A DNA stretch of 64,000 nt, taken from positions 620,001-684,000 of the forward strand of contig NZ_JAHWXN010000001.1 of the NCBI RefSeq assembly GCF_023091245.1, written 5' to 3'. The DNA is from Microbacterium croceum (GTDB taxonomy: Bacteria > Actinomycetota > Actinomycetes > Actinomycetales > Microbacteriaceae). The notes under the pieces are model-generated. The model was not told the origin of the DNA. It was given only the letters and a program-made list of their open reading frames with translations, and did not search any database. Positions 16,096-25,002 of this stretch are shown one piece after another. The position numbers were made by a program, and so were the translations under genes. Within the stretch, counting starts at the first letter, position 1; each line of letters begins with the position of its first letter.

Positions 16096-17129
16096 CGGTT
16101 GGCCTCCTCGACCGGTCGTGCGTTGTCGTGGGTGGTACGGCGTGGGCGAAGGACGCGACGCCCGGGGTTCTCCGCGACCGCCGCAGCATCGTCACGGACC
16201 AGCCCTCGCGTGACGATCAGGTTGATGAGCCCGACGAGCAGGATGAGCGCGAAGAGGATCCACGCCATCGCGGCTGCTCGACCGAAGTCCCACTCGCCCC
16301 ATCCGACGTTGTAGAGGTAGAGCGCGATCGTGAGCCACTGGTTGTCGGGGCCGCCTGTGCCCGTGTGGTCGTACATCCGAGGCTCGTCGAAGACCTGGAG
16401 CCCACCGATCGTGGAGGTGACGACGACGAAGATCAGGGTTCCGCGCAAGCCGGGGATCGTGATCGACAGGAACTGACGGATCGCCCCGGCACCATCGACC
16501 GTCGCCGCTTCGTAGTACTCCCGGGGAATCGCCTGCATGGCGGCGAGCAGGATCAGCGTGTTGTACCCGGTCCACCGGAAGTTGACCATTGTGGCGATCG
16601 CGACGTGGCTGGCGAACGGATCGGTGTGCCAGGGGATCGACGTCATTCCCAGTTGCGTGAGCAGCGAGTTCACGAGCCCGAACTTGTCACCGAACATGTT
16701 GCTGAAGATCAGCGCGACCGCGACGGGAGCCATGACGTAAGGGACGAGAACGCTCATGCGCCAGAAGGTGCGTGCTCTGATGTTGCGATCGAGGGCGGCG
16801 GCGATGATGATCGCTGCGACGAGCTGCGGAATCGTGGAGAGCAGGAAGATGCTCACCGTGTTGCGCAGCGCGATCCAGAAATCGGGTGCGGAGAGCACGC
16901 GCCAGTACTGGTCGAATCCCACGAACTCACCCGTGCCGCGAACCATGTCCCACTCCATGAGCGAGATGACGGCCGTGTAGCCGATCGGGAAGAGGCCCGT
17001 GGCGACGAAGATCAGGAAGAACGGCGCGATGTACAGATACGGCGCGGACTTCACGTCCCACCGGGTCAGCTTCTCCCGGAGAGCGGAATCGCCGTTCCGC
17101 TGCGGCAGGATCGAACGATGTGAAGGCAT
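16092..17129 (-). CDS. Carbohydrate ABC transporter permease (MalF type)
   Basis: 345-aa CUT1 permease with six membrane segments and EAA loop EAATVDGAGAIRQF. The N-terminal region has PYLYIAPFFLIFVATGLFPI, the usual first segment of MalF-like proteins, and the C-terminus is basic. With the MalG-type gene it forms the channel for the substrate bound by the upstream lipoprotein. The ATG at 17129 follows a strong stem-loop at 17154-17182, which may lower its expression relative to the binding protein. Confidence 0.93.
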   Translation of the reverse strand: MPSHRSILPQRNGDSALREKLTRWDVKSAPYLYIAPFFLIFVATGLFPIGYTAVISLMEWDMVRGTGEFVGFDQYWRVLSAPDFWIALRNTVSIFLLSTIPQLVAAIIIAAALDRNIRARTFWRMSVLVPYVMAPVAVALIFSNMFGDKFGLVNSLLTQLGMTSIPWHTDPFASHVAIATMVNFRWTGYNTLILLAAMQAIPREYYEAATVDGAGAIRQFLSITIPGLRGTLIFVVVTSTIGGLQVFDEPRMYDHTGTGGPDNQWLTIALYLYNVGWGEWDFGRAAAMAWILFALILLVGLINLIVTRGLVRDDAAAVAENPGRRVLRPRRTTHDNARPVEEANR

Positions 17130-17153
17130 GAACGAAGTCTCATTTCGTTGAGA

Positions 17154-17182
17154 AGCCCCCGCCCGTGACCCGGGCGGGGGCT
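17154..17182 (-). terminator. GC-rich stem-loop between binding-protein and permease genes
   Basis: AGCCCCCGCCCG (17154-17165) pairs perfectly with CGGGCGGGGGCT (17171-17182) over 12 bp with a five-base loop. There is no long U-run, so it is probably an mRNA-stabilising or partial-termination element that keeps binding-protein transcripts in excess, as known in other sugar ABC operons. Confidence 0.6.
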
Positions 17183-17187
17183 GTGGA

Positions 17188-18456
17188 TTACTCGATCGAG
17201 TTCACCTTTTCGACCCACTGGTCCCAGGAGGCTCCCGCGTCCTGCGTGCCGTCTTCGACGCGGGCGATCGCGTCGCCCATCGCGGTCGCGACCTGGAAGT
17301 ACAGCTCACCCTTGAACGGAGCGACCTCGACCGCCTGCGCCCGGTCGGAGAAGATCTGCCCGATGGGGGCGTCGTTGAAGAACGGGTTGGTCGCCTCGAG
17401 AAGGATCGGCGAGCTCATCGCCTCGACCTGGCTGGGGAAGAGGCCCGCGTTCTCGAAGTACTTGAGCTGCTGTTCCGGCGCCGTCAGCCAGTCGGCGAGC
17501 TTCTGCGCCTCTTCGACGTTGGCTCCGGAAGCCGGGACGGTGAGATACGAGCCACCCCAGTTGCCGCCGCCGTTCGGGAAGACATTGGCGACGTCCCAGG
17601 TGGTGACGTCCTTCGCGTTGCCCTCGATGACGCCCAGCATCCAGCCCGGGCAGAGCATGGTCGCGAAGCCGCCGTTGGCCATCGCCGCGTACCAGTCGGT
17701 GCTCCACTGGCTCAGATGAGCCGACTGCGTCGAGCTCGCGGCCAGCAACTGGTCGTAGGACTTGCGGACCTCGTCGTTCTCGGTCGCGATGATCTCGCCG
17801 GTCTTCGGGTCTTCGTAGGGAACGGCGATCTGGTTGATCATCCCCTGCCAGACTCCTCGCGCCGAGTCGAAGAAGGGAAGCCCGGTCGCTTCGACGTACT
17901 GGTCTCCGATCTCGAAGTAGCGCGCCCAGTCTCCACCGAGAAGCTCGGCCACGGCGTCACGGTCCGTGGGAAGGCCGGCGCCCTCGAACAGATCCGAGCG
18001 GTAGCAGATCGCCAGCGGACCGATGTCCGTGCCGTATCCGATGAGGTTGCCTTCGGGATCGGTCGCCTCTTCGACCTTCCAGTCCAGCCAGCGATCCTTC
18101 AGGTCGGCAGGCACGGGTGCGAGCAGGTCCGCGTACTCCATCACCTCGGGCAACCAGTCGCCCTCTACATACTCGATGTCGGAGAGACCGGTCTTGCCGA
18201 GCTTCTGGAAGAAGTTGGTGCGGGCGTCGTCGGTCGTGGCGGCCTTGTTGTGAACGATCTTCACCCCCGGGTTGAGCTCTTCGTACTCGGCGAACATCTC
18301 GTCGGCGAAGCCCGAATCGTTGAACGTCCCCACCGTGAGGGTCACGTCGCCCGATGCGGCGTCGTCCTCTGCGGCCGGCGCGCATCCCGTCAGCAGCAGA
18401 CCGACCGCGGCCGCTCCTGCCCCGAATCGGATGATGTTGTGTTTCCTGGTCACCAC
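17188..18456 (-). CDS. Carbohydrate ABC transporter substrate-binding lipoprotein
   Basis: About 422-aa family-1 solute-binding protein. The signal peptide ends in the lipobox LLLTGC, followed by APAAEDD, so it is membrane-anchored outside the cell. The body has SBP1 features (DVTLTVGTFNDSGF, then FAEYEELNPGVKI, and a C-terminal EEAQKLADWLTAPEQQ). Two adjacent GTG codons compete; I chose the one at 18456 because AGGAG lies six bases upstream. The substrate is unknown; the neighbouring mannonate dehydratase-like gene suggests a sugar acid or a glycoside that yields one. Confidence 0.93.
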   Translation of the reverse strand: MVTRKHNIIRFGAGAAAVGLLLTGCAPAAEDDAASGDVTLTVGTFNDSGFADEMFAEYEELNPGVKIVHNKAATTDDARTNFFQKLGKTGLSDIEYVEGDWLPEVMEYADLLAPVPADLKDRWLDWKVEEATDPEGNLIGYGTDIGPLAICYRSDLFEGAGLPTDRDAVAELLGGDWARYFEIGDQYVEATGLPFFDSARGVWQGMINQIAVPYEDPKTGEIIATENDEVRKSYDQLLAASSTQSAHLSQWSTDWYAAMANGGFATMLCPGWMLGVIEGNAKDVTTWDVANVFPNGGGNWGGSYLTVPASGANVEEAQKLADWLTAPEQQLKYFENAGLFPSQVEAMSSPILLEATNPFFNDAPIGQIFSDRAQAVEVAPFKGELYFQVATAMGDAIARVEDGTQDAGASWDQWVEKVNSIE

Positions 18457-18589
18457 TTGACACTCCTTTGCGTGTGGATCTGCGTGCGTGTTCCTGGCGG
18501 CGGATGCCGTCAGGAGCGCCAGCGACTGATCGCACCAGTCGTCGGCGGACAGCCATGGACTGTTCATCGCATGGCGGGCTTACGAGGGG

Positions 18590-19798
18590 TCACCAATCGA
18601 TCGGAGTACCGTCTTCACGTTCCGCGACCGGCAGGTACGAGCGTTCATAGGGAAAGGCGCGTGCGGCGACCTCGTCGAACTCCACGCCCAACCCCGGTGC
18701 ATCACCCGGGTGGAGGTATCCCCTGTCGAATGAGTAGTCGGCCCGGAACACGGAGAGCGTGTCGGGGGCGTACCCCATGTACTCCTGGATGCCGAGGTTC
18801 GGTGTGGCGATATCGAGATGCAGCGAAGCCGCCATCGTGATCGGCGAGACATCCGAGGGGCCGTGAGGGGCGACCTTGACCTGGTAGAGCGACGCGAAGT
18901 CGTTGATCCGGCGAGACGGCGAGATCCCACCGGCGTGCATGACGCTGGTGCGGACGAAATCGATGTACTGCCCGGAGATGAAGCCCATGCAATCCCAGAT
19001 GGTGTTGAACACCTCTCCGATCGCCAACGGGGTCGTGGTGTGCTGGCGAACCAGGCGGAGCGCTTCCTGGTTCTCGCCCGGTGTGACGTCTTCGAGCCAG
19101 AACAGCCGGACCGGCTCCAGATCCCTGCCGAGACGCGCTGCTTCGATCGGTGTGAGTCGATGGTGGGCATCGTGGAGCAGCCGTATGGAATCCCCCACGT
19201 GTGAGCGCACCGCCTCGAGAACGCCGGGGATGTGGCGGAGGTAGGCGTCGGTGTCCCAGACCTCGATCGGGGGGAAGCCGTTGGTCGGTTCGTCCGGTTC
19301 GGGAGACGCGACCGCGTACACGCTGCGTCTTCCGGGAATCCCGGACTGTGCGCGCACGGCGAGGTAGCCCGCTTCGAGCTTCTCGTCGACGGCGTCGAGA
19401 AGCTGCGGCACCTCCCAGCCTGATGCGTGGGCGTAGGTCAGCACTCCCTCCCGCACCGCGCCGCCGAGCAGCTGGTACACGGGCACGCCCAGCTCCTTGC
19501 CCTTGATGTCCCAGAGCGCGAGATCGACGGCTCCGATGGCGGCCATCGTGATGGGCCCGCGTCTCCAGTACCCGCCTTTGTAGAGCCACTGCCAGGTCTG
19601 CTCGATCCGCTGAGCATCGCGCCCGACGAGCAGCGGGCACACATGATCGCGCAGGTAGGAGGCGACGGCCAGTTCGCGCCCGTTCACGGTGGCGTCTCCC
19701 CAGCCGACGACGCCGTCGCTCGTGACGATCTTGACGGTGACGTAGTTGCGGCCGGGCGAGCACACGATGACTTCGGCGCTCTCGATGGTCGACGGCAT
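18590..19798 (-). CDS. Mannonate dehydratase-type enolase-superfamily enzyme, copy 1
   Basis: 402-aa enzyme of the D-mannonate dehydratase (ManD/RspA) subgroup of the enolase superfamily. Visible family residues: RAQSGIPG (the Arg-loop), metal ligands in [20 protein letters not shown] and IGEVFNT, the HGP of [10 protein letters not shown], and the C-terminal Trp of PIDW that closes the active site. It removes water from a sugar acid to give a 2-keto-3-deoxy acid. Subgroup members range from efficient mannonate dehydratases to poor ones used for other acids; which this is cannot be told. ATG overlaps the ADP-ribosylglycohydrolase stop. Confidence 0.88.
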   Translation of the reverse strand: MPSTIESAEVIVCSPGRNYVTVKIVTSDGVVGWGDATVNGRELAVASYLRDHVCPLLVGRDAQRIEQTWQWLYKGGYWRRGPITMAAIGAVDLALWDIKGKELGVPVYQLLGGAVREGVLTYAHASGWEVPQLLDAVDEKLEAGYLAVRAQSGIPGRRSVYAVASPEPDEPTNGFPPIEVWDTDAYLRHIPGVLEAVRSHVGDSIRLLHDAHHRLTPIEAARLGRDLEPVRLFWLEDVTPGENQEALRLVRQHTTTPLAIGEVFNTIWDCMGFISGQYIDFVRTSVMHAGGISPSRRINDFASLYQVKVAPHGPSDVSPITMAASLHLDIATPNLGIQEYMGYAPDTLSVFRADYSFDRGYLHPGDAPGLGVEFDEVAARAFPYERSYLPVAEREDGTPIDW

Positions 19799-21162
19799 CA
19801 GACACCTTCTCCCGAGATGCGTGTGCGGACGATGTCGGTTCTCTCGGCCAGATCCGATATCGAGACACGGTCGTAGCCGAAGATCGCGGAACGGACGAGG
19901 TCATGCAGGGGAACCGTCCATCGCTGATCGATCCCCTCGGGCCCCGCGAGCACACCCGCGACGGCTCCGACGGTCGCGGCGTTGGAGTCCGTGTCGAATG
20001 CCCCTCGAACGGCCAGTTCGATCGACTGGCTGAAGTCGCCATCGCCCCACAGCAGCGCGGCGGTGATCACCCCGGCGTTGTTGATGCTGTGCACCCAGTT
20101 CTTCTCGCTGTGTCTCGTGTGCAACGCGACGAGCGTCGTCTCCCAGGTCTCCCCGTCCGTGAAGGCGTTCAGCACGGTACGAACTTCGCTCGCGAGCCTG
20201 CTGTGCGGGGGAATATGACGCAATGACTCGTGGATGAGTTCGGAGACATCGTGGATCCCGAAAGCCCCTGCAACCAGTGAGGCCGCCCACATCTCCGCAT
20301 AGATGCCGTTTCCTCGGTGGGAGACGACCGCATCTTTCCAGGCCAGCTCGGCCGCCCTCCGCGGATCTCCGGGGCACACCATGCCGAAGACGTCGGCGCG
20401 GATGAGTGCACCGATCCACTCCCGGTACGGATTCTCGGTGCCGCCGGCAAGCGTCGGCGGCACCCCGCGAACGATGTTCCGGTAGGCCGCGCGCTCCGCC
20501 GTGAACGTCTGGCGATAGGGGAGTCGCTCGAGCCAGGCGGCAGCGATGTCAGCGGGAGCGAATGCTGCGCCATGCTGCTCGAGAATGTGCAGGTTCAGGA
20601 TCGTGTAGTCGATGTCGTCGTCTCTGCTCGACCCGTCCACGCGTCCGCGCGTGCTCTCGGTCCAGTTGGGCAGGAAGCCCCACTCGAGGGCAGCTGAGCT
20701 CGACACGGGGATGTAGTCGACGAGAGGCACGGCGTCGACGGACGCCAGGTAGGCGTTGATCTTCTCGTAGCTCCAGTGTGTGCCGTCCTCGATCGGCTTG
20801 CCGAGCATGTTGCCCACGATGCGCCCCGTCCAGGCCGCGTGGATTCCCGCTCTGGCGATGTCGTCGCTGACCGGCGTGGTGTGCGGTGCGGGAAGCAGCG
20901 CGCGGATCGCGTCGAGCTCGGAGGGTTCGCTCGCCGAATAGTTCGGGTTCCCGAGGGTCTCGAGTTCCGCGGTGAGGGCGAGGAAGTCGGCGTCGGATGC
21001 TCCGCTCCGCTCGAGGAGCCGGAACCGCTCTCCGTGAGTCGTCACGTCGTGACCGCTGTCGGATGCGTGCCGCAGCTCGTGGCGAGCAAGATCACGAGGG
21101 ATCGCGTCGTCACCGTTGACCGTCGAGGGCAACGCCTGCGGCTGGGCGTCGGAAGTCAGCAT
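19798..21162 (-). CDS. ADP-ribosylglycohydrolase-family protein in a sugar operon
   Basis: About 454 aa. The ARH fold is marked by [15 protein letters not shown], the metal-binding [10 protein letters not shown], the [11 protein letters not shown] segment and [20 protein letters not shown], whose Asp residues complete the dinuclear Mg site. An extra 100-residue N-terminal part precedes the catalytic domain. Family members cleave N- or O-glycosidic bonds of ADP-ribose, yet this one heads an operon for carbohydrate uptake and dehydration, so it may act on a nucleoside- or sugar-type glycoside. I chose ATG 21162 (GGAG upstream); the GTG at 21189 would overlap the operator. Confidence 0.85.
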   Translation of the reverse strand: MLTSDAQPQALPSTVNGDDAIPRDLARHELRHASDSGHDVTTHGERFRLLERSGASDADFLALTAELETLGNPNYSASEPSELDAIRALLPAPHTTPVSDDIARAGIHAAWTGRIVGNMLGKPIEDGTHWSYEKINAYLASVDAVPLVDYIPVSSSAALEWGFLPNWTESTRGRVDGSSRDDDIDYTILNLHILEQHGAAFAPADIAAAWLERLPYRQTFTAERAAYRNIVRGVPPTLAGGTENPYREWIGALIRADVFGMVCPGDPRRAAELAWKDAVVSHRGNGIYAEMWAASLVAGAFGIHDVSELIHESLRHIPPHSRLASEVRTVLNAFTDGETWETTLVALHTRHSEKNWVHSINNAGVITAALLWGDGDFSQSIELAVRGAFDTDSNAATVGAVAGVLAGPEGIDQRWTVPLHDLVRSAIFGYDRVSISDLAERTDIVRTRISGEGV

Positions 21163-21183
21163 CTGTGATGGCTCCAAGTCTGT

Positions 21184-21215
21184 GATCACTGGGAGAGAGC
21201 GCTCTCTCAGTGATC
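21184..21215. promoter_or_regulatory. Large palindromic operator (LacI type) before the sugar operon
   Basis: A perfect 16-bp palindrome GAGAGAGCGCTCTCTC (21193-21208, central CG as in LacI-family sites) is nested in outer arms GATCACT (21184-21190) and AGTGATC (21209-21215). It lies 22 bp before the first gene of the minus-strand operon, whose distal end meets the LacI gene at 14194. Confidence 0.7.
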
Positions 21216-21304
21216 CGACGATAGCTGCCGACTCGCGCTCGCGTCAACTCGAAGGAGGGCATCTCGGCGGACACTTCGGGGCGGCATCCGCTCTGTGAGC
21301 CTTG

Positions 21305-21328
21305 TTCTTTATATGTAGAATAAGCCGC
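21305..21328 (+). promoter_or_regulatory. PadR promoter and inverted repeat; predicted leaderless start
   Basis: TTCT (21305-21308) and AGAA (21317-21320) form a short dyad around TTATATGT, and TAGAAT at 21316-21321 is a -10 hexamer ending seven bases before the ATG at 21329. No Shine-Dalgarno sequence is present. An AT-rich island of this kind in GC-rich DNA fits a PadR autoregulatory site. Confidence 0.45.
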
Positions 21329-21652
21329 ATGGCGAAGCTGACACGGGTCACGGCACCCACTCTCGACGTGGTGCAGGTACTGCTCGGATCCGCGGATCCG
21401 ATCTGGGGGCTCGCGTTGGCCAAGGAGGTGGACCGCGCACCCGGAACGGTGTATCCGATCCTCTCCCGGCTCGAGGAGCTCGGGTGGATCGTCGGCGACT
21501 GGGAGGGGGAGTCCGATCATTCAGGACCGCGCCGCCGGTACTACCGCCTCACGGATGAGGGACGCGTGGAGGCGGCCGCGCTCGTGGCGGCGCGTGCTCG
21601 CCGGGTCGTGTCGGCGCCGACGCCGCGACTCGCCTTCGGGGTCTCGGGATGA
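21329..21652 (+). CDS. PadR-family transcriptional regulator
   Basis: 107 aa: a single winged-helix domain with LTRVTAPTLDVVQVLLGS at the N-terminus, PGTVYPILSRLEELGWI as recognition helix, and RRRYYRLTDEGR as the wing, all PadR hallmarks. The C-terminal dimerisation helix is short. The start at 21329 appears leaderless. It overlaps the next gene, a membrane protein, by four bases; PadR plus a membrane-protein partner is a common actinobacterial pair. Confidence 0.88.
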   Translation: MAKLTRVTAPTLDVVQVLLGSADPIWGLALAKEVDRAPGTVYPILSRLEELGWIVGDWEGESDHSGPRRRYYRLTDEGRVEAAALVAARARRVVSAPTPRLAFGVSG

Positions 21653-22653
21653 ACGGTTCCGAGGCGCTCATCCGCATCGCCGCGGCGCTTCTTCCGCGGT
21701 CGCGGCGGGAGGTGCGCCGCGAGGAGTGGCTCGCCGATCTCGCCGGAGCAGAAGAACTCGGCATCCCTCGTCTGCAGGTGGCGCTCGGCGCTCTGCAGGC
21801 CGCGCTGTCCGAGGGGGTGAGCGCGCGGCGCGGAACCTTCACGCGCCGTCGGGTCTTCGCGGTCGGCGCGATCCTCGTCGGTGCGGTCGTGGTGGGTGCC
21901 CCGGCGGCGGCCATCGCGGTGATGCTCGTCTCCGATGCACGCGGTGTGGTGACGGTCGAGGCCACGGAAGACGGACAGCGCGAGGTGTTCTGGCGGGACT
22001 ACCCGGGGATGCCCGGCCTCGATCCCGACGACGTCCTCTCCGGCCCCAGCCTGGAAGAGGGAGAGGCCGCCGGACGGGCGTTGCTCGAAGAGATCGAGAC
22101 GGCGCTGACCGCCGAGTTCGGTCTCGAGTGGGCACCGCCGTCCACGGGCAACGGAGACCAGGTCGCCTTCCCCGCGCAGAACGACTATGGCGGGCCGTCG
22201 ATGCTCCGCACGCTCAATGTGCAGGGGCGCCAGTCCACCCGTGTGCCCACGACCTGGGCAGAGAAGGAGCGGGCGCTGGAGATCATCGCCAGTGTCGCGG
22301 CACGACGCGGCTTCACGGAGCTGACCCTCGATCACGACGCCGAGTACATGACGGCCGCCGAGGTGGAGCAGGCCTTCGGCGCGGTGACCCCGGAGGAGTC
22401 GGTGATCGTCTCGGGGATCATCGAAGGCCCCACGGGGCAGTGGCTGATGTTCGCGATGCAGGATCTGTCACTCGACACTGACGGGCGCTTCACGGAGCAG
22501 GCTGAAGCCTCGGCAGAGTACGGCTCGCTTCCGAACACCATCTCTGTCATGTACGGCGCGAATGGGCTGCTGCCGGATGCCGATCGGGCAGAGTTCGAGC
22601 GCCGGCTGAAGCCCTACGTCGGCCTCGCGCGTCCGGAGCCGTTGGAGAGCTGA
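21649..22653 (+). CDS. Membrane-anchored hypothetical protein coupled to PadR
   Basis: 334 aa. The first 65 residues include RREVRREEWLADLAGAEELG, similar to cytoplasmic parts of PadR-linked permease-like proteins. One membrane segment lies at about 66-90, followed by an extracytoplasmic domain of about 240 residues with no motif I recognise (YPGMPGLDPDD, then WAEKERALEIIASVAARRGF). Translation is coupled to PadR by a four-base overlap. It could be a sensor or envelope protein; no function is proposed. Confidence 0.7.
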   Translation: MNGSEALIRIAAALLPRSRREVRREEWLADLAGAEELGIPRLQVALGALQAALSEGVSARRGTFTRRRVFAVGAILVGAVVVGAPAAAIAVMLVSDARGVVTVEATEDGQREVFWRDYPGMPGLDPDDVLSGPSLEEGEAAGRALLEEIETALTAEFGLEWAPPSTGNGDQVAFPAQNDYGGPSMLRTLNVQGRQSTRVPTTWAEKERALEIIASVAARRGFTELTLDHDAEYMTAAEVEQAFGAVTPEESVIVSGIIEGPTGQWLMFAMQDLSLDTDGRFTEQAEASAEYGSLPNTISVMYGANGLLPDADRAEFERRLKPYVGLARPEPLES

Positions 22654-22713
22654 GCCCCGTCGAGGTCGGCGTCGTGCCCGGCCGCATCCAGGGGGCTGCG
22701 GTGCGGTTGCCGT

Positions 22714-22766
22714 CTGCAGGAGAAGTTGCCGGATGCAAGATCGTTCGCTGGAGTCTTCTCCTGCAG
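22714..22766. terminator. Long inverted repeat between convergent genes
   Basis: CTGCAGGAGAAG (22714-22725) is perfectly inverted as CTTCTCCTGCAG (22755-22766). The 29-base interior holds a small TTGC/GCAA hairpin. It lies between the ends of the membrane protein (+) and the MarR gene (-), so it may terminate both, though neither side has a T-run. Confidence 0.5.
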
Positions 22767-22789
22767 GCCGCGAGATGTCCTGCACGACG

Positions 22790-23278
22790 TCACGCCGGCG
22801 GCACCCAGGTGCCTTCGTCGCGGATGGCGCCGGTGATGCGTCGGCTCACGGTGCGTAGTTGCTTCGCCTGGGTGGGCGTGAGCGCATCGAAGACGAGGCG
22901 CCGCACGAGTGCGGCATGTCCTGGTGCGGCGGCGCGCGCGGCAGCTGCTCCTTCGTCGGTGAGCGTTGCGAGAGTGACGCGGCCGTCAGTGGGATCGGGC
23001 GCGCGGTGCGCCCAGCCGCGGGCTTCGAGTCGTGCCACCGCGCGGGAGAGGCGGGACAGCGTGCTGTTGGCGTAGCTCGCCAGTTCCGTCATCCGCAACG
23101 TGCGCTCGGCCGCCTGGGAGAGGGCGAACAGGATGCCGTAATCGAAATGACTGATGCCGGAATCTCGCTGCAACTGGGTGTCGAGCGCAGCCGGGAGCCA
23201 CTCGAGCAGGGTGGCGAGAGCTGACCACGTCTCGAGCTCCTCGTCGCGGAGGGCGTCAGATGGTCCGAGGTCGGTCAT
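22790..23278 (-). CDS. MarR-family transcriptional regulator
   Basis: 162 aa winged-helix protein: N-terminal dimer helix (ETWSALATLLEWLPAALDTQ), HTH with LRMTELASYANSTLSRLSRA, VARLEARGW, and the beta wing DPTDGRVTLATLTDEG, where DGR is the MarR signature. It is divergent from an oxidoreductase gene and the interval contains the dyad ACTTTC-CTAA-GAAAGT, so it probably represses both. The ligand is not predictable. Confidence 0.9.
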   Translation of the reverse strand: MTDLGPSDALRDEELETWSALATLLEWLPAALDTQLQRDSGISHFDYGILFALSQAAERTLRMTELASYANSTLSRLSRAVARLEARGWAHRAPDPTDGRVTLATLTDEGAAAARAAAPGHAALVRRLVFDALTPTQAKQLRTVSRRITGAIRDEGTWVPPA

Positions 23279-23330
23279 GCCCCCACCCTAGATCATGACT
23301 TGCTCAGGAAACTCATCGCGCCTAAGCTTA

Positions 23331-23346
23331 ACTTTCCTAAGAAAGT
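23331..23346. promoter_or_regulatory. MarR-type dyad in a divergent promoter
   Basis: ACTTTC (23331-23336), CTAA, GAAAGT (23341-23346): a perfect six-base inverted repeat in an AT-rich pocket, 10 bp before the SDR start and 52 bp from the MarR start. The adjacent CCTAAGCTTA shares half of it. Confidence 0.6.
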
Positions 23347-23356
23347 AAAACCACGA

Positions 23357-24154
23357 ATGGATGTAGCAGTGAATCTCGAACTCGATGACAAGAAGGTCTT
23401 CGTCAGCGGCTCCACGCAGGGCATCGGCTTCGCGGTGGCCGCTGCCTGCGCGTCCGAGGGGGCAGCGGTCGTGCTCAACGGGCGCTCGCCGGAGCGGGTC
23501 GCAGACGCCGTCGCGAGGCTGCGTTCAGAGGTGCCGGAGGCGGATGTGTCCGGCATCGCCGCCGACCTCTCGGATGCCGCGGAAGTGCACGCGCTGATCG
23601 AGGAGCTCGGCCACGTCGATGTGCTGGTCAACAACGCGGGCATCTTCGATGTCGTGCCTTTCGCGGAGCTCGATGACGCGGCGTGGACGCGTTCGTTCGA
23701 TGTCAACGTCCTGGGCGCCGTTCGGCTGTCGCGTCAGCTCCTGCCGGCAATGCTCGCCGAGGGGTGGGGTCGGATCATCTTCGTCGGCACCGAGTCGGCG
23801 GTCGATGTTCCAGCCGACATGATTCACTACGGGGCTTCGAAGGCCGCGGCGCTCGCGGTCGCGAACGGCCTCGCCAAGCTGACGCGGGGCACCGGGGTCA
23901 CGGTCAACACCGTGCTCGGCGGTCCCACGTACTCCGACGGCGTCTCGAGTCAGGTGGAACAGATCGCCGCAGCGAACGCGGTGTCCGTCCGCGACCTGAA
24001 GAGCTCACTGGTCCGCGACACGTCGCTTCTTCAGCGGTTCATCGAGCCGGCGGAGATCGCGCACTTGGTGGCCTATCTCGCCAGTCCCTTGTCGTCAGCG
24101 ACCAACGGTGCGGCTCTGCGCGCCGACGGCGGGGTTCTCACGACCATGCTCTGA
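23357..24154 (+). CDS. Short-chain dehydrogenase/reductase under MarR control
   Basis: 265 aa classical SDR. The cofactor loop is SGSTQGIG at about residues 17-24, NNAG near 92-95, catalytic Ser in GTESAVDVP and Tyr/Lys in YGASK, and the proline-glycine turn is replaced by LGGPTYSDG. The acidic/basic pattern after the second strand (NGRS) suggests NADP. The substrate is unknown. Start chosen at ATG 23357 where family similarity begins; the open frame to 23300 covers the operator. Divergent MarR gene suggests induction by a xenobiotic or phenolic compound. Confidence 0.85.
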   Translation: MDVAVNLELDDKKVFVSGSTQGIGFAVAAACASEGAAVVLNGRSPERVADAVARLRSEVPEADVSGIAADLSDAAEVHALIEELGHVDVLVNNAGIFDVVPFAELDDAAWTRSFDVNVLGAVRLSRQLLPAMLAEGWGRIIFVGTESAVDVPADMIHYGASKAAALAVANGLAKLTRGTGVTVNTVLGGPTYSDGVSSQVEQIAAANAVSVRDLKSSLVRDTSLLQRFIEPAEIAHLVAYLASPLSSATNGAALRADGGVLTTML

Positions 24155-24209
24155 AGGCAGAGCCCTCGTGTTGATCCTCGCCCTCGGGCATGGGCGGGGA
24201 GAGAGCGCG

Positions 24210-24917
24210 TCATTCACCCGTGTCGATGACTTCCCACGCGCCTAGACGAGTGAATCCCGATGCGAGCGCGAGCGCGACCGAGGCAGCGTTGTCGAGCTGA
24301 CAGCGATACTGCGGTTCGTATCCTCGCCGCAGTGCCTCTGCACTCATCGCTCGGACAGTCACGCGGCCCAGCCCACGACCACGGAACGCGGGGAGCGTGA
24401 TCACTCCGAGATCAGCGAGGCGCGTTCCGCTCCACGGGTACATGCTCGCCGCACTCACCAACCTGTCGTCGATGAACGTTCCGAACACGAGCCAATGGTC
24501 GAGTTCGACGAACGCTTCGTCGAGGTCCTCCTCGGGCGCTTCGCTTGCGAAGTCCTCGAAAACCGACGCGTCCGCGGCAGTGAGCTGGCGCGTCTCGGCA
24601 CCGAAACTCTCGCTGAGAAGAACTGCCTGGCCTTCGAGTGCCAGGTAGAAGAGATGATCCGGATCGTTGAAAGAGATTCCCACGCGCTCCATCCGTGCGG
24701 AGAGATCAGCCGGGTCGACGCGCTCCTCGCCAACGAGCTCGAGCTCCCTCGCCCGCTCGAGCGAGACCGAGAGCACGGCGCTCCCATCTTCTCGCCGCAG
24801 CAACGACACCGATCTGTTCGCCGACAACGCGGGATCGACCGACACCGCGACCTCGCCCGCCGGCAGACTGCGGACTTCGTCCGGCACCCATTGGGAGAGC
24901 ACAACCGATGAGAACAC
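24210..24917 (-). CDS. GNAT-family N-acetyltransferase
   Basis: 235 aa. The C-terminal GNAT core is clear: LVFGTFIDDRLVSAASMYPW (strands 2-4), then LADLGVITLPAFRGRGLGRV, where R-G-R-G-L-G is the acetyl-CoA pyrophosphate loop, and LDNAASVALALASGF for the last part. The first 120 residues form a less typical N-terminal region, as in two-domain GNATs where it binds the acceptor. Substrate unknown. It stands alone between convergent and tandem genes. Confidence 0.85.
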   Translation of the reverse strand: MFSSVVLSQWVPDEVRSLPAGEVAVSVDPALSANRSVSLLRREDGSAVLSVSLERARELELVGEERVDPADLSARMERVGISFNDPDHLFYLALEGQAVLLSESFGAETRQLTAADASVFEDFASEAPEEDLDEAFVELDHWLVFGTFIDDRLVSAASMYPWSGTRLADLGVITLPAFRGRGLGRVTVRAMSAEALRRGYEPQYRCQLDNAASVALALASGFTRLGAWEVIDTGE

Positions 24918-25002
24918 GACCAGGACCTTTCGGGCGGGCGACGACTTCCAGTTACGACCTTAAGTGGGCGCCCTCCCTGCAGTCCATCGGCTTATCTGCG
25001 CG

